Shown here: positions 9,101-18,106 of the stretch, piece after piece
Numbering within the stretch: the first letter of the stretch is position 1
Layout of the letters: the number at the start of each line of letters is the position of its first letter
Assembly: GCF_017916325.1 (NCBI RefSeq)
Contig: NC_090145.1
Location: 398,501 to 462,500, forward strand
DNA: 64,000 nucleotides
Direction of reading: 5' to 3'
From: Leishmania martiniquensis
Taxonomy: Eukaryota > Euglenozoa > Kinetoplastea > Trypanosomatida > Trypanosomatidae
Position numbers and translations under genes: made by a program
Notes under the pieces: generated by a model
What the model was told of the DNA's origin: nothing
Database searches by the model: none
Seen by the model: the letters and a program-made list of their open reading frames with translations, nothing else

Positions 9101-11712
9101 TCCTCAAACGCTGCGTCCATGTCGATGCCGCCGGCCTTCGTGTCGGTGCGAGCGTGGCGCGGCGCGAGTGACAAAGACGAAGACGATGACATGGAGGCGG
9201 TGCAGGAGAAGGGCGGCGGCCAGGAATCTTGACAGCTACGACGGCCGCGCGCGAGGTCGTCACCACCGCCACCCACTAACGCCGCCCGCGCTGAAATCTG
9301 GTCCCGTGACGCGGCAGCGCCTGGGGTGCTACTGCTGCGCCGACTGCGGCTCTTATCGCCGGTACCGCCGCTCGTTCCAGGGCTGGTTCGCCGCACGACA
9401 GGCGTGTCCATATCGAACGCGCCAGCGTTCTCCTCCAGCACCCCGTCCCAGTACGCCTCCTGCGTGCATCGCTCATCATCAAAGTCGTCGCGGGACTCCG
9501 GCTTCCGGGCTCGATAGCCATCGGTGCCCCCATCCACTGCGGCTGTCACTGCCGCCGCGTCTCTCCCGTGCGCCGCAGGACTGTTTGTGCAGCTCACTCT
9601 TCGTTGGAAGGATGCGCAGGCGGAGACGGTTCGACTGCGACTGCCCTGACACCGAGTGCTCTCTGCGCCGCACACCTCTTCGCTCAGCGGCCGGCTCGAC
9701 AGGGAGTCATCTGTGAGTGCTCTGAGCGGCAGTGAGGGTCGACACGAGAGGTTCACCGAGATCGAAGACGAAGGCCTCGCCATGGTGCCGTCTACATCGA
9801 CAACGCCAGCGGTGGCGAAGGCCGAGGAGGCGTGCAGAGAGGCGCTGGGCTCATCGCGATCGGCCCTTATGGACGGCGAGGAAGGCATGTGGGCCGTGCG
9901 CTCGCTGGCCGACACCGCCGGTGGTGCTGCAGATCGCGACACGGCGTCGGAGGAGGCGGGCGCGGAATACGACGTACGAGAAGTGAGCTGCGACGCGAAT
10001 GCTGTGTAGCGGCTGTGGGCATCTTCCTCCGCGGCCGCTGCCGGGGACGGCGACAGTTGCTGATGGTCGCGGGGACCACGCTGCGCGGCGCCGGGCTGCG
10101 GCCGCCGCCTGTGAGCAGATGCTCCTCTCCGCCACCGCGATGAGTTGTCCTGTGGCTGCGGTGACGGCGAGGTGCTAGCACGGCTGCACGCTGGTGTGCA
10201 GGCGAGAGGCAATCCCCGAGCCGCGACGACCGAGTCTGCACGAATCCCCTCCGTGCCATCATCTGTGCTGGCTCGGTGGAACGGGTAGGGCGCAGCGGCA
10301 CCAGGTGCTCGCCCTCCTCGTGGTCCCACACTCGCCGGATGATGTGCGTCCGAAGCGTCTGAGGCGAGAGGCAGGGGCTCCTCTGTGTGTTGGTGCGGCC
10401 TCCTTGTGTCGCCCTCGCCGCCGCCGTCAGCACCGAACATGAGTCGCTCGACCTCACGCTGCCGAGCCAGAGCGCGTGGAAGCTGCTGCTGTAGTCGTTC
10501 CTGTGCGTCAGCCTCGTCGTGGGCGCCTGCAGGGCCGACCACGGCCACCCCCGAAACATCCTGGCCACCGCTCATGCGCTGACGTCGGTGCCACGAAGGA
10601 GGTCTGCCCGACTGCTGCACCTCTGTCATGGATGTCTCACCTGGCGTGTCGCCTCTGTCGGCAAGATGAGGTGAGTCGTGACATACGAGGCTGTGTCGGC
10701 GATCGGTGCTACTGGGCAGCGCGGTTATCTCCACCGCTGCCGTAGCGATCGGCAGGGTCGGAGAGGGGCGGATGGAGCTGGCGGCGAGCGAGACGAGTGA
10801 GACGCTGGCGCGCGGCACTGAGGTAGACGCTGAAGAGGCGTCGGTGGGCGACGGTGGAAGGTCCGCCGGGGGGTGCAGGGATGCGGACAGGACACGACGT
10901 GCCGTCGGCCGGGGCGCAGCGTCCTCCGTGTGCGGTGTGTGGGCGACTAGGGTGTCGCCGTAGTCGTCCGAAGGCGGCCCAGCGTGTGGACCCGGAAGAG
11001 AAATGAGTTGCGTGCTGCCGCTGCGGCCGACGCGGTACTGCATGTGCTGCGGATTTGGCCGTGGCGGCCGCTGATGGTGATCTACCGTTCCTACAGGGCT
11101 TGACGGCGCCGCCGTCACCCGCGCCATTGCCGCAGCCACCGACTCTGGGACGGGACGCTCCACGACAGCGAGCCCCTCCTCTGAGGAACGTGCGGGAGGA
11201 GCCGCTGAGAGGTCTGAAGACGCCCCAAAGCGTTCCGCGTCATGCCCACGACCGTCGAGTACCGTGTTCAGAGAAGTGTCTGCTGCTGCTGCTGCGGACG
11301 GGAGAGGGGTGCGAGTCGTTGTCCAGCCAGCAGCATTAGGAGGGGAGGTGGCATGCACTTGTTTTGCTCGTGGCGAGTCGGGTGCGAGGAGCGGCACTGG
11401 GTGTGATGCGTGGAGGCGAGCAATCTTTTCACTCTGCTGGCGATACAGGGTCACGAAGAGGGCGGTGTAGTCGAGAGGGCAGCTGCCAGAGTGCGGAGTC
11501 GGCAGCAAGGTGCGGGTGCAACCGGTACACACGACCTCAAACTGAGGCGGCGGCGCTGAGCTGCTGCTCTCCATCGCCACAGTCGCCATTGCTATGCGTT
11601 CGTAACGAGGTCCCACGACGCATATGTGCGACCCGAGTGAGTGCGCGACGCGTGTGGGTGCTCCCCAGGTGCGCGTGAAGACATCGGGGGTTAGGTAGTC
11701 GAGAGGATTCAT
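6199..11712 (-). CDS. Very large Ser/Ala/Pro-rich hypothetical protein
   Basis: Encodes 1837 aa from the ATG at 11710-11712 (MNPLDYLTPDVF). A second possible start, MATVAMESS, lies about 40 codons in. Only the N-terminal 100 residues look ordered: a segment with CTGC and a later Cys (FEVVCTGCTRTLLP, SGSCPLDY), followed by a helix (LFVTLYRQQSEKIARLH). These could bind a metal, but too few ligands are visible to say so. The rest is almost all disordered Ser/Thr/Ala/Arg/Pro sequence with homopolymeric Ser and Ala runs. No transmembrane segment or catalytic motif was seen. The unbroken minus-strand frame of 5.5 kb supports a real gene. Family not recognised; a scaffold or cytoskeletal role is possible but unsupported. 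Confidence 0.82.
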   Translation of the reverse strand: MNPLDYLTPDVFTRTWGAPTRVAHSLGSHICVVGPRYERIAMATVAMESSSSAPPPQFEVVCTGCTRTLLPTPHSGSCPLDYTALFVTLYRQQSEKIARLHASHPVPLLAPDSPRAKQVHATSPPNAAGWTTTRTPLPSAAAAADTSLNTVLDGRGHDAERFGASSDLSAAPPARSSEEGLAVVERPVPESVAAAMARVTAAPSSPVGTVDHHQRPPRPNPQHMQYRVGRSGSTQLISLPGPHAGPPSDDYGDTLVAHTPHTEDAAPRPTARRVLSASLHPPADLPPSPTDASSASTSVPRASVSLVSLAASSIRPSPTLPIATAAVEITALPSSTDRRHSLVCHDSPHLADRGDTPGETSMTEVQQSGRPPSWHRRQRMSGGQDVSGVAVVGPAGAHDEADAQERLQQQLPRALARQREVERLMFGADGGGEGDTRRPHQHTEEPLPLASDASDAHHPASVGPRGGRAPGAAAPYPFHRASTDDGTEGIRADSVVAARGLPLACTPACSRASTSPSPQPQDNSSRWRRGASAHRRRPQPGAAQRGPRDHQQLSPSPAAAAEEDAHSRYTAFASQLTSRTSYSAPASSDAVSRSAAPPAVSASERTAHMPSSPSIRADRDEPSASLHASSAFATAGVVDVDGTMARPSSSISVNLSCRPSLPLRALTDDSLSSRPLSEEVCGAESTRCQGSRSRTVSACASFQRRVSCTNSPAAHGRDAAAVTAAVDGGTDGYRARKPESRDDFDDERCTQEAYWDGVLEENAGAFDMDTPVVRRTSPGTSGGTGDKSRSRRSSSTPGAAASRDQISARAALVGGGGDDLARGRRSCQDSWPPPFSCTASMSSSSSLSLAPRHARTDTKAGGIDMDAAFEEVAEAGSSVHVQALTATTSPTVFLSDMLCLSFSPDHASDGSATFGNDVGEAFQESDNAHVVEAQKTRLGGETHVDAVRCRYTSGVGGHRCPAPSFLGDDGDNSLPSNSTASTSSSPPSQNHTAMRRVTGMEAAAAVSDSSLSALTLSPLVVSHGRCRTTASVARAAPSACTPHRVTGRLALSADERRLHASTASTVAWGSATSGDHRNAAAAVATTTSHTSASSSAAAAATACLPATPAESSSRSSLLSIFSTPAQTRLQSLLQASTWFTATPCSRATKNRSCKSNSSSSGEGHEYLPIAHQRETGSDDKHVRGSGGSGSSSMTPTRLSLAYTFPAAAQASAGVDMTASKATASEAASAATPGGAGGDNAAPSTGDGGANWLSRAREREMQLFDRVTRHTHARGGSRAKAPKTYSLACSPKQPPSSSPSSPLRYSTGSLSFFLAAAATSPGSEGGTRASGGFGLSGDDEGRRMRAGSSGVYGSAVAQRRSWAPRKQQQDRQRRRQSYSSMGIHTPSVSSQRLSRTYSSGSGLSEALAVAPQRLTFGSAIASVAGPNSNISSAECWQTASSTPVALALSHPGQQRQYRAPPPPYAASPDDAFRRGDLGEETVKSSRRSLLLPSNPRAASPRQSWAQPTSSPLLLSPLAPRTPSGRPSLSSTEFTQAPLRHGETRDGFSSCSLPSTSVAGAAAQRPLRLHGSSRRSPSLGSGSFGGGCHDVGGRHYTSRALSFSVLRSPSSALATTPVWAGLEHAAVVSTPLDGRIDAVSPSPLNSSRRRRTSGSGRSRTSALLVLQPQSAQSRASATAPQPTLADELRLFASPAFPAALSQPLASASSTSPPLMTTFIASPPRRTGPSASTSAPPHSSSLAHSHHQRPSLPPELLALLQMRSSASSTTAAAKVSRHDPEEASASPDAAETASMAPPCASPSPGKSVQRRGCSERCEVNVEQRQQGPSTPHRSGPLPPQ

Positions 11713-14077
11713 CAGGTGGAGCTGAGAGAGGAAGAGAGAGACAAGAGGAGCGGCGGGGACACCAACCCACTTGAGGAGGTATTCAGCTGCGTGGTAATGG
11801 GAAAAAAGGGGGAGAGGTGGTGGTGGTGTGTGTGTGTGTGGGAGCAGGCAGCCAAACAGGAACACCTCACGACGAGAAAAGGACGGTCGCGCGATGGCGA
11901 CTGCAACAGTGTACAAAAAGCGGCACAGCTCTGAGGGGTACAAAAAAAGAGTGTGTGCCTGTGTATGTGCGAGTGTGAGAGGCGCAGGGAGGAGGAGGGG
12001 CCCTTTGTGGCACCCGTATGTCGCTAGACGGCCTGGCGATGAACTGACCCGTCCACAGCGCACGGTGACCCTTGTCTGCTTGCGTAGCTGCCTGCCTGCC
12101 TCTTTTCGTTCCCTGCGTGCGTGGCCTTTGGCACGTGAGCGAGTTCGGTGATGCCCTCCGCCTTCCGCCCTGCCCCCGCGCGCGCTCTCTCTCTGCCTCA
12201 GTGGTTTCTGTGGGCGCAGAGAATAGGGGAAAGCAGGTGATGTCTAATGGTAAAGAACGGTAAAGGAGAGTGAAAAAAAAAAGAGGGGCGAGCGGCGATG
12301 GTGGTGAGAGGACGGGTTGAAGAGCAGCTGTTGCTGACCCGCTACTTCCTCTCCTCCCACTTCTCTCTCTCTCTTCCGAGGCGCCGGCAACACACACGCG
12401 CACAGAGCCGCAGGCACGAGAGGCGGTGAGGAGCCTTCTACGGAGAGAGAGCGGCTACCTCGATCTCAAGCCTTACTCCGCACTTGCGCCCTCCCTCTTT
12501 GCATCGCGGTCTGTCCCTGTGTCAGCGGTCAGGGGGCCCGTCCTTTGTGCAAAAAAAAAATATCTGCAGAGAAGTCGGGCGAAAGGGGAGAGGGCCTGAG
12601 AAGAGGGCGCGGATGGCCGAAAGGGAGCCGATCGCGCGGGCGGGATGGACGTACCGTGAGCGCTGCGAAGACAACGAAAAATAGATCACACACACACACA
12701 CAGGCAGGTGGGGGGAGAGGCGTCTGCGTCTGCGTCTCTCTCTCTTTCTCTCTGTGTGTGTGTGCGCGTGTGAAAGTGAGTGTGTGTTTGCCTGCTGACG
12801 GGTTGTGTCGTGTGGTCTCTCCGTCTGTGGGGAGTGTGGTGCGCACGTGCAGCTGGTCGTGCAACACCGGCTACTGCTGCCCCCCAAAACGGGAGGATGT
12901 ATGGCGAGAGCGCAGAGGGGTGGGCGGGAGGAGGGTCAAGGTGGCAACTTGAAAGGCACGCGGAACTGAAAGAGTCCAGTCAGCATACAAGAGAGCGAGC
13001 GAGAGTGAGGGTCGGAGGGAAAAGGGTACGGGGAGGCGCAGCACAGATCCTCTTGCGCGCTTCCGCCCCCCTTTCCCCTCCCCGTACACACTTGCGCGAG
13101 TGACGGAGTGCAGTGGCGTGCCGGAGCGGCGCGGCTCACCTCTTCAGGAGCGAAGCAGTTCCATGAGCGCCTCGACACCAGTAGAGAGTCGGACGAAAGG
13201 GAAAGGGACATTTCAAGAAGGAGAGGGAGTCGGTGGGCCGGCCGGTGGGTGCGCTGGAGGGCGCAGAGGATGATGGTGGTAGTGTGTCGATGATCGAATA
13301 GAGAGATGCGAGCAGGTGTGTATGTGTGTGTAGAGGTGCTGCTGCGGCTGATGATGATGACGGTTGCGGAAGAACGCACACCCCCTACACACACCCATTA
13401 CACGCATCACTGCCCCTCTTCTTTTCACCTCTTTCCGTTTCCCCCGTCACTGCCACGCCATTGTGTGTGTGTGTGTCTCTCATTAGCGAGGCTGTAGAGA
13501 GAGAAAAAAAACTAAAGGAAAAGGGCAGCGGCGACGACGGCAACAGCGAAGGCAGAGAGTACGCCCTCCCCCCTTCCCCTCCCCTCACCGCAAACGAGGG
13601 GGGGAGCGGGTGCACACACACACACATATGTGCGTGTGTGCGCGTATAGGGATACGTCCAGAGGTACAAAGAGGTGCACACCAATACGGACCGAAAAAAG
13701 AAGAAGCAATGATGTGAAGAGTTGTATTCATTGCTGCCTTACGCTGTTCAACGGGTGGAGGAGAGGCGGGGGGGGATAGAGAGGTGTGTGCGTGCGTGGT
13801 GTGTCCGTGTCTGTGTCGGAGAGGGTAAGGAAAGGCTGAAGGGAGGTATGGACTGCACGGTCACACGCTGCTTGTGACATGCGCCGTCTCTCTCTTCGTA
13901 GAACCGCCGCCGTCCTTCATGGATTGGTGCTGCATGGAGCACCGCGACATCACCAGCCACTCCCCCTGCCCTTACTTCTATCCTCTCCCCCCGCCCCCGC
14001 TTTCCCCTCACGCATCCTTTGCGCCGTTTATCGTCGCCTCCCTTCTCCCTCCCCCTTTCTTTCTCTTTCGTTAGGAT
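11713..14077. other. Intergenic spacer, 2.4 kb
   Basis: No supported gene. It contains GGT/GT repeats (11817-11840), a (CA)n run (12687-12702), a (GT)n run (13461-13476), a further (CA)n run (13612-13626) and several poly-A runs. Frames over 100 codons here are rich in His-Thr, Ser-Leu and Cys-Val repeats translated from microsatellites. It should contain the 3' UTR of the rhomboid-like gene and the splice region of the Ser-rich gene. Confidence 0.55.
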
Positions 14078-15208
14078 TTAGGCCGCCTTCGTCGACCGCT
14101 TCGCCGCCTTAAACGGCTGCACTCCCCTGCACAGTGCCAGCCCGACCAACGTGCCGACCAGCGTTGGCTGCCAGTCGAAGTACAGGATGCAGATCTCACC
14201 CACCCAGCACGCGTACTTGATCCAGCCGCTAAAGCTATTCAAGATGGCCATGGGTGTCAGGCCGTGATGTACGTACTCTATCACGAACAAACTGGAAACG
14301 ATGTCCCACGGACCGAACTGCTTCTCTGGGGAGGCCGTGCTGCCGTAGTAGAGGCGATTGCCCAGGAAGATGATCGCGCCTGATATGACGGCGGTGCTGC
14401 CGCAGTACATCATTAGTCCGCGGGAGCCGAGCGTGGGGAGGAGATGGTGACACATGGTGTGCAGCAGCATCATCGCGAACGTCATCGCCAGGAAGTTGTT
14501 CGTCAAGAAAGAGTGCAGCAGCCACGTCCACGGGTGAATTTGGTTGTCGACCCCCCACTTCTCCAGCCACCAGCGCTCCTCCGTGTTGCTGCCGGTGCTG
14601 CAGAGACAAAAGACGGTGAAGATGACGAAATTAATGGCGTTGACACTGTTGTAGATGTGCGGAAAATTAGTGTAGTCGTCGCGCAAGCCACGGATGTGAT
14701 CTATGAAGCTCCTCTTATTGGCTTCACCCTTGCGGGCATTCTTGTTGCCCCTCGCGGACGAGCCGCGCTGCGCATCGCCGTCCTCGCCCACGCCCTCTGT
14801 CTTCGAGTTCGACTCCGCACCCTCTTTACCGGTGCCCTCGGCGCCGCCGTCGTGCTGCGCGTGACCCGTATTCTGACCCTTCACGCGTATCCAGCGATAC
14901 TGCATGGCGGACCGAGAAAGAGGGGTCGGCGCGCACAGCCGTGCCCCTCGCAGGAAGGCCGGCGTCGGCGTTGCAGCGAAGCAAAGAGGGCTATGGCGAA
15001 GGCTTGAAGACGAAACGCGGAGCTGGCGCTGAGGAACCACTATCGTTGCGAACGCCGTCGATCGAGTGGCGGGTAGACAAGCAGGAGCTGTCTTCATCGC
15101 TACACAGACGCAAGGTAGCGACGAGGCGGCGCTTGGGCGACTCACACGCGGCAGCGCGGCCGCGGCGACGGCTGTTGCAACTGCACCGACATGGTGGAGG
15201 CGAAGCAT
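14078..15208 (-). CDS. Rhomboid-like polytopic membrane protein, probably mitochondrial
   Basis: Encodes 376 aa from the ATG at 15206-15208. The N-terminus (MLRLHHVGAVATAVAAAALPRVSRP) is Arg/Ala-rich without acids, like a mitochondrial presequence. Residues 110-165 are a charged linker. From 166 on there is a short conserved-looking lead-in (FIDHIRGLRDDYTNFPHIYN), then about six hydrophobic segments: 190-204, 228-254 (WLLHSFLTNNFLAMTFAMM, followed by LLHTMCHHL), 264-283 (MMYCGSTAVISGAI), 302-320, 326-345 and 347-361. The order and the His/Asn-rich second helix followed by a Gly-Ser loop resemble the rhomboid fold. A clear GxSG plus catalytic His pair is not seen, so a pseudoprotease is likely. 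Trypanosomes have inactive rhomboids in their mitochondrial TIM complex (TimRhom I and II); a relation is plausible but unproven. Confidence 0.75.
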   Translation of the reverse strand: MLRLHHVGAVATAVAAAALPRVSRPSAASSLPCVCVAMKTAPACLPATRSTAFATIVVPQRQLRVSSSSLRHSPLCFAATPTPAFLRGARLCAPTPLSRSAMQYRWIRVKGQNTGHAQHDGGAEGTGKEGAESNSKTEGVGEDGDAQRGSSARGNKNARKGEANKRSFIDHIRGLRDDYTNFPHIYNSVNAINFVIFTVFCLCSTGSNTEERWWLEKWGVDNQIHPWTWLLHSFLTNNFLAMTFAMMLLHTMCHHLLPTLGSRGLMMYCGSTAVISGAIIFLGNRLYYGSTASPEKQFGPWDIVSSLFVIEYVHHGLTPMAILNSFSGWIKYACWVGEICILYFDWQPTLVGTLVGLALCRGVQPFKAAKRSTKAA

Positions 15209-15239
15209 GTTGCTGCTTTTCGTTAATGTGCGGTTCCAG

Positions 15240-15345
15240 CTACCGCCCGTGCGGGGGGGACGCCAATGAGTGCCGGTGCAGGTGAAGAGACAACAGCGAG
15301 GGGGCGGGGAGGAGAGGGGAGGGGAAGAGGCAAGGATGATGGAGA
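15240..15345 (-). promoter_or_regulatory. Candidate trans-splice signal of the rhomboid-like gene
   Basis: The plus strand is purine-rich from about 15294 to 15345, giving a pyrimidine tract on the sense strand. The first clear sense-strand AG after it is at 15240-15241, 32 nt before the ATG. This is the layout expected for spliced-leader addition. It is a prediction by pattern only. Confidence 0.35.
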
Positions 15346-16541
15346 GGCTCTGTGGCGAGATGGGATACAGGGCGCAAGAACAATGACGCCCCCCTTCGAA
15401 ACGGGGAGAGGAGTCTGTGTGGGCTCATCGGGAGGCGTGAAGGTGGCAATGCGAGACCAGCGCTGCGGAGGACCTGCGCTCAGAGTTCCGCTTCCACCAC
15501 AGATGCACTCTTACCCCCCCCCTCCAACACAAGAGGAGGCGACGCTCTCGTGCACTGGTTGGGCATTGCTTTGGCCGAGTGACGTTTGAAGTGGAGTGTG
15601 CGCGACGCGTCATCTAGAGGAAGGGAGGTGATGGAAGCAAGCGTGCTGAGGGAGAGAGAGGGAGCGCGAAAAAAAAAGAAATGGCGGTGCGAGAGTGGAT
15701 GAGATAGGGGCCGATCCTCAGCCATCCAACGGCACGCCAAAACACCGACGTGTGCGTAGATGCACCGACACATGTGCAGCCGTGAATGTGAAATGGGGAC
15801 ACCACGCCATGAACTACGCGCCGAAAACGGCGGGCATGTGAGGGGGGAGATGATAACTGCTCGCAGACGCCGCCCTGCCAGCAAGGGTGGCGTCGCGTTC
15901 GGCTCGCTGCTGAGACTGCCGTCGACGTCCAAATGAGCTGCCACGTCGCTAATCTTCCCCAACCCCCCCTTTTTCTTATTGTCGTCGCAGCCTCCTCGTA
16001 TTATTCGTTGCAGACGCCTACCAGTGACTTCGAAGGAGGACGGGGTGATGGGCAATGGGTCTGTGGTAGAGTGGGGGGGGGCTGCGCGACGGGCGCGACT
16101 GCCACGGCTGCGCACATGAACCGATGCGTTCTGCGCGGTACCCGCTGCACCGCACGCGGAGGACCGTCCATTGACCCAAATACCCCCCTGCCGCTCATGT
16201 CGAACAGATTTGGCGGCCGAGTTACCGACGCCGTCAGTGGCAGCTGTGCCTCTCGTCGAGTGAGGCTCTCTCCCAGAAAGTGGCGAAGGCCAGCCATCTC
16301 TCTCTGACTGCTGCTGGCTCAGCCCCGACGGACACTCGTCTCCGTGAGGACGCAGGAACGGTGAGAAGAGAAAGGGCACAGTCTGTGCCGCCACAACGGC
16401 ACGCAGTGCGATGACCCCCCCTCCCTCCGCTACCGCAACGTCAGCAGGATGTGCATCCAACGACGGTGAAGGACAAGGCCTCCGCACTGCGATGCGTGTG
16501 AGGTGCCATGTGAGGAAGGAGCGGTGCGTGCACGCGCACCT
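15346..16541. other. Intergenic spacer, part of a 2.9-kb gap
   Basis: No convincing gene. A 335-codon open frame crosses this stretch, but its sequence is not protein-like. A poly-A run occurs at 15669-15677. There are few microsatellites compared with other spacers, so this gap is unusually complex in sequence. Confidence 0.5.
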
Positions 16542-17104
16542 CTAATCGCTCAAGTTGTGCTGATTGCAACGGAAGCTGTCTCCTGCACTGCCTGGAGAAT
16601 CGACCAGAAAGCACTCCGGCGCTGCTGTGCTCGTGCCATCCTTTTGTTTCGCCCCGTACGCTGCGTCACGGCGCACGATCGCCTGTTCCCGAGGCTCCCT
16701 CCCCCCATCACCGCTATCAGAGGCTGCTAAGCGACGCTGCCGCTCGTGTGGCAGCGGTGATGCCACACGCCGCATGTCGGCTACAGCCCGAGACACGATG
16801 CCCGGCATCTCTTCTCGCCTCTGGCTCCGCTGCTGCTCCTGCTTAGCTCGCAGGCGTTGCAGCTGCAGCATGAACCACGCCGGTGGTGACAAGTCGGCAC
16901 CGCCATCCACATCGGAGGTGTGAACGCTTCGAGGCTCCATGTGGAGAGTGGACCCACGTCGCTGCGCGGACCGGTGATGCCTTCGCCTCTGCATTGTCCT
17001 CGCTGCACAACCGCAGCGGCTGCGTCGTGGGTGAGGTTTCCAATGCCGGTCCTCTCCAGCACCGCATAGTGCACGGAGAAGCTCACCGTGCTTTCATCGA
17101 TCAT
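16542..17104 (-). pseudogene. Possible broken coding trace (two overlapping minus-strand frames)
   Basis: Two frames overlap here, each coding-like in part. The first starts at the ATG 17102-17104 with MIDESTVSFSVHYAVLERTG and loses its protein-like character after about 40 codons. The second starts at 16992-16994 and holds a helical, charged segment (WFMLQLQRLRAKQEQQRSQ) with AVADM downstream, ending at 16542. A single frame change near 16990 would join the two coding-like pieces, as in a decayed gene. It may instead be chance, or a diverged retroposon copy of the kind common in trypanosomatid 3' UTRs. Nothing here was recognised as a known family. Confidence 0.22.
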
Positions 17105-17311
17105 CCAGTTTTCTGCCCCGCTGGCACAGGGTAGGGTGTCTTGGTGTGGTTGCTCAGAGGACCACCTCGAGCGGGGGCCCAGGGAGTGTCAGGGGCCACT
17201 GGTGCCCGTCGGTGCTGTGAAGGGCAACGCAAGGCACGCATCCCATCCGGGAGATCGGGTTCGGTGGGGGCCGCCGTGTCCCCTGATCTCGCCGTGTGGG
17301 GCGCACCTTCA

Positions 17312-17509
17312 TCACCTTAGCTGCTGTTGCTGATTGCGCAGCTCTTCCTCTAGTTGACGCACCTGCTTGTGCAGCTGAGCGCCGGTCATCGACTCACGCA
17401 CCGCAGCCTCCTCTCTACGGCCATTGTTACGCGCGCCGCCGATTACAGGATGGCTACCGGGGCCCCCACCGCGGCTCGCGTGCCTTCTCGTTTGTGCGGC
17501 GTGGAGGCT
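17312..17509 (-). pseudogene. Possible C-terminal remnant of a coiled-coil gene
   Basis: A minus-strand frame of 66 codons, bounded upstream by a stop at 17510-17512, ends in a strongly coding-like coiled coil (AQLHKQVRQLEEELRNQQQQ) and stops at 17312-17314. Its only ATG, at 17387-17389, would give just 25 residues. The adjacent frame upstream (17443 to about 17640) is Ser/Ala-rich and coding-like, reading AVVGEVSEASTPHKREG, and would join if one frame change is allowed near 17450-17510. That pattern suggests a frameshifted or decayed gene, or an assembly error. Downstream sequence (17105-17311) is GC-rich and of high complexity. Confidence 0.3.
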
Positions 17510-18106
17510 TCACTGACTTCTCCTACGACTGCTGTAGGCAGCGCCGATGGCTGCGCGGCAGAGAGTGCGAGGGGCGACGACGACGATGTGGACAGCCTCA
17601 GCGGAATGCGCAGAGATGGCCGATGAATTGCGTCCCGCGTCCTGCACGTAGCGTTACCGGCGTGTGCGCGTGTGTAAGTGGGATGCGTGAGCGCGAGGGT
17701 ACCCTTCGCTCTACAGAATGCACTGGTCACACCTCCGCCGTCCTCGATGGCATCGACCGGGTATGTGTGCGTGTGTGGACGAGTTGGCCGCGGTAGCGCT
17801 TCAAAGGAGAGCGACAAGAGAGGGGGGAGGAGGAGGGCTGAGACTCAGCGCCCGCCCACACAATCAAATATATATATATATATATGGATACACAGAAAAC
17901 AACGTGGGACGACCGGCAGAGCATGCGCCATTCCTTGCCTACTCACCGGCATCTCTCCCTCTCTTCCCCCTCCGTGTGTACGTGGTGCCCTCTCTCTCTC
18001 TCGTTCACACACACACACACACGACTGCACGCAACAAGCATCTCCCTCCCCTTCTCCTCATCTATACGCGCACCACGCATGCCGTTGTGAGTGTCCCCAT
18101 GACCAC
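17510..18106. other. Short spacer upstream of the coiled-coil remnant
   Basis: Contains part of a possible frameshifted coding stretch (to about 17640), a (TA)n run at 17868-17886, CT repeats near 17990-18002 and a (CA)n run at 18006-18022. No intact gene. Confidence 0.5.

Noticed and set aside
8763..9716. Plus-strand open frame of 317 codons
   Set aside because: It is antisense to the 5.5-kb minus-strand gene, Arg/Ser/Pro-rich, and follows from the GC-rich codon pattern of that gene.
15480..16487. Minus-strand open frame of 335 codons
   Set aside because: The sequence is a mix of Ser/Arg/Pro and HFFFF-like stretches without ordered segments, and much of it reads through simple repeats.
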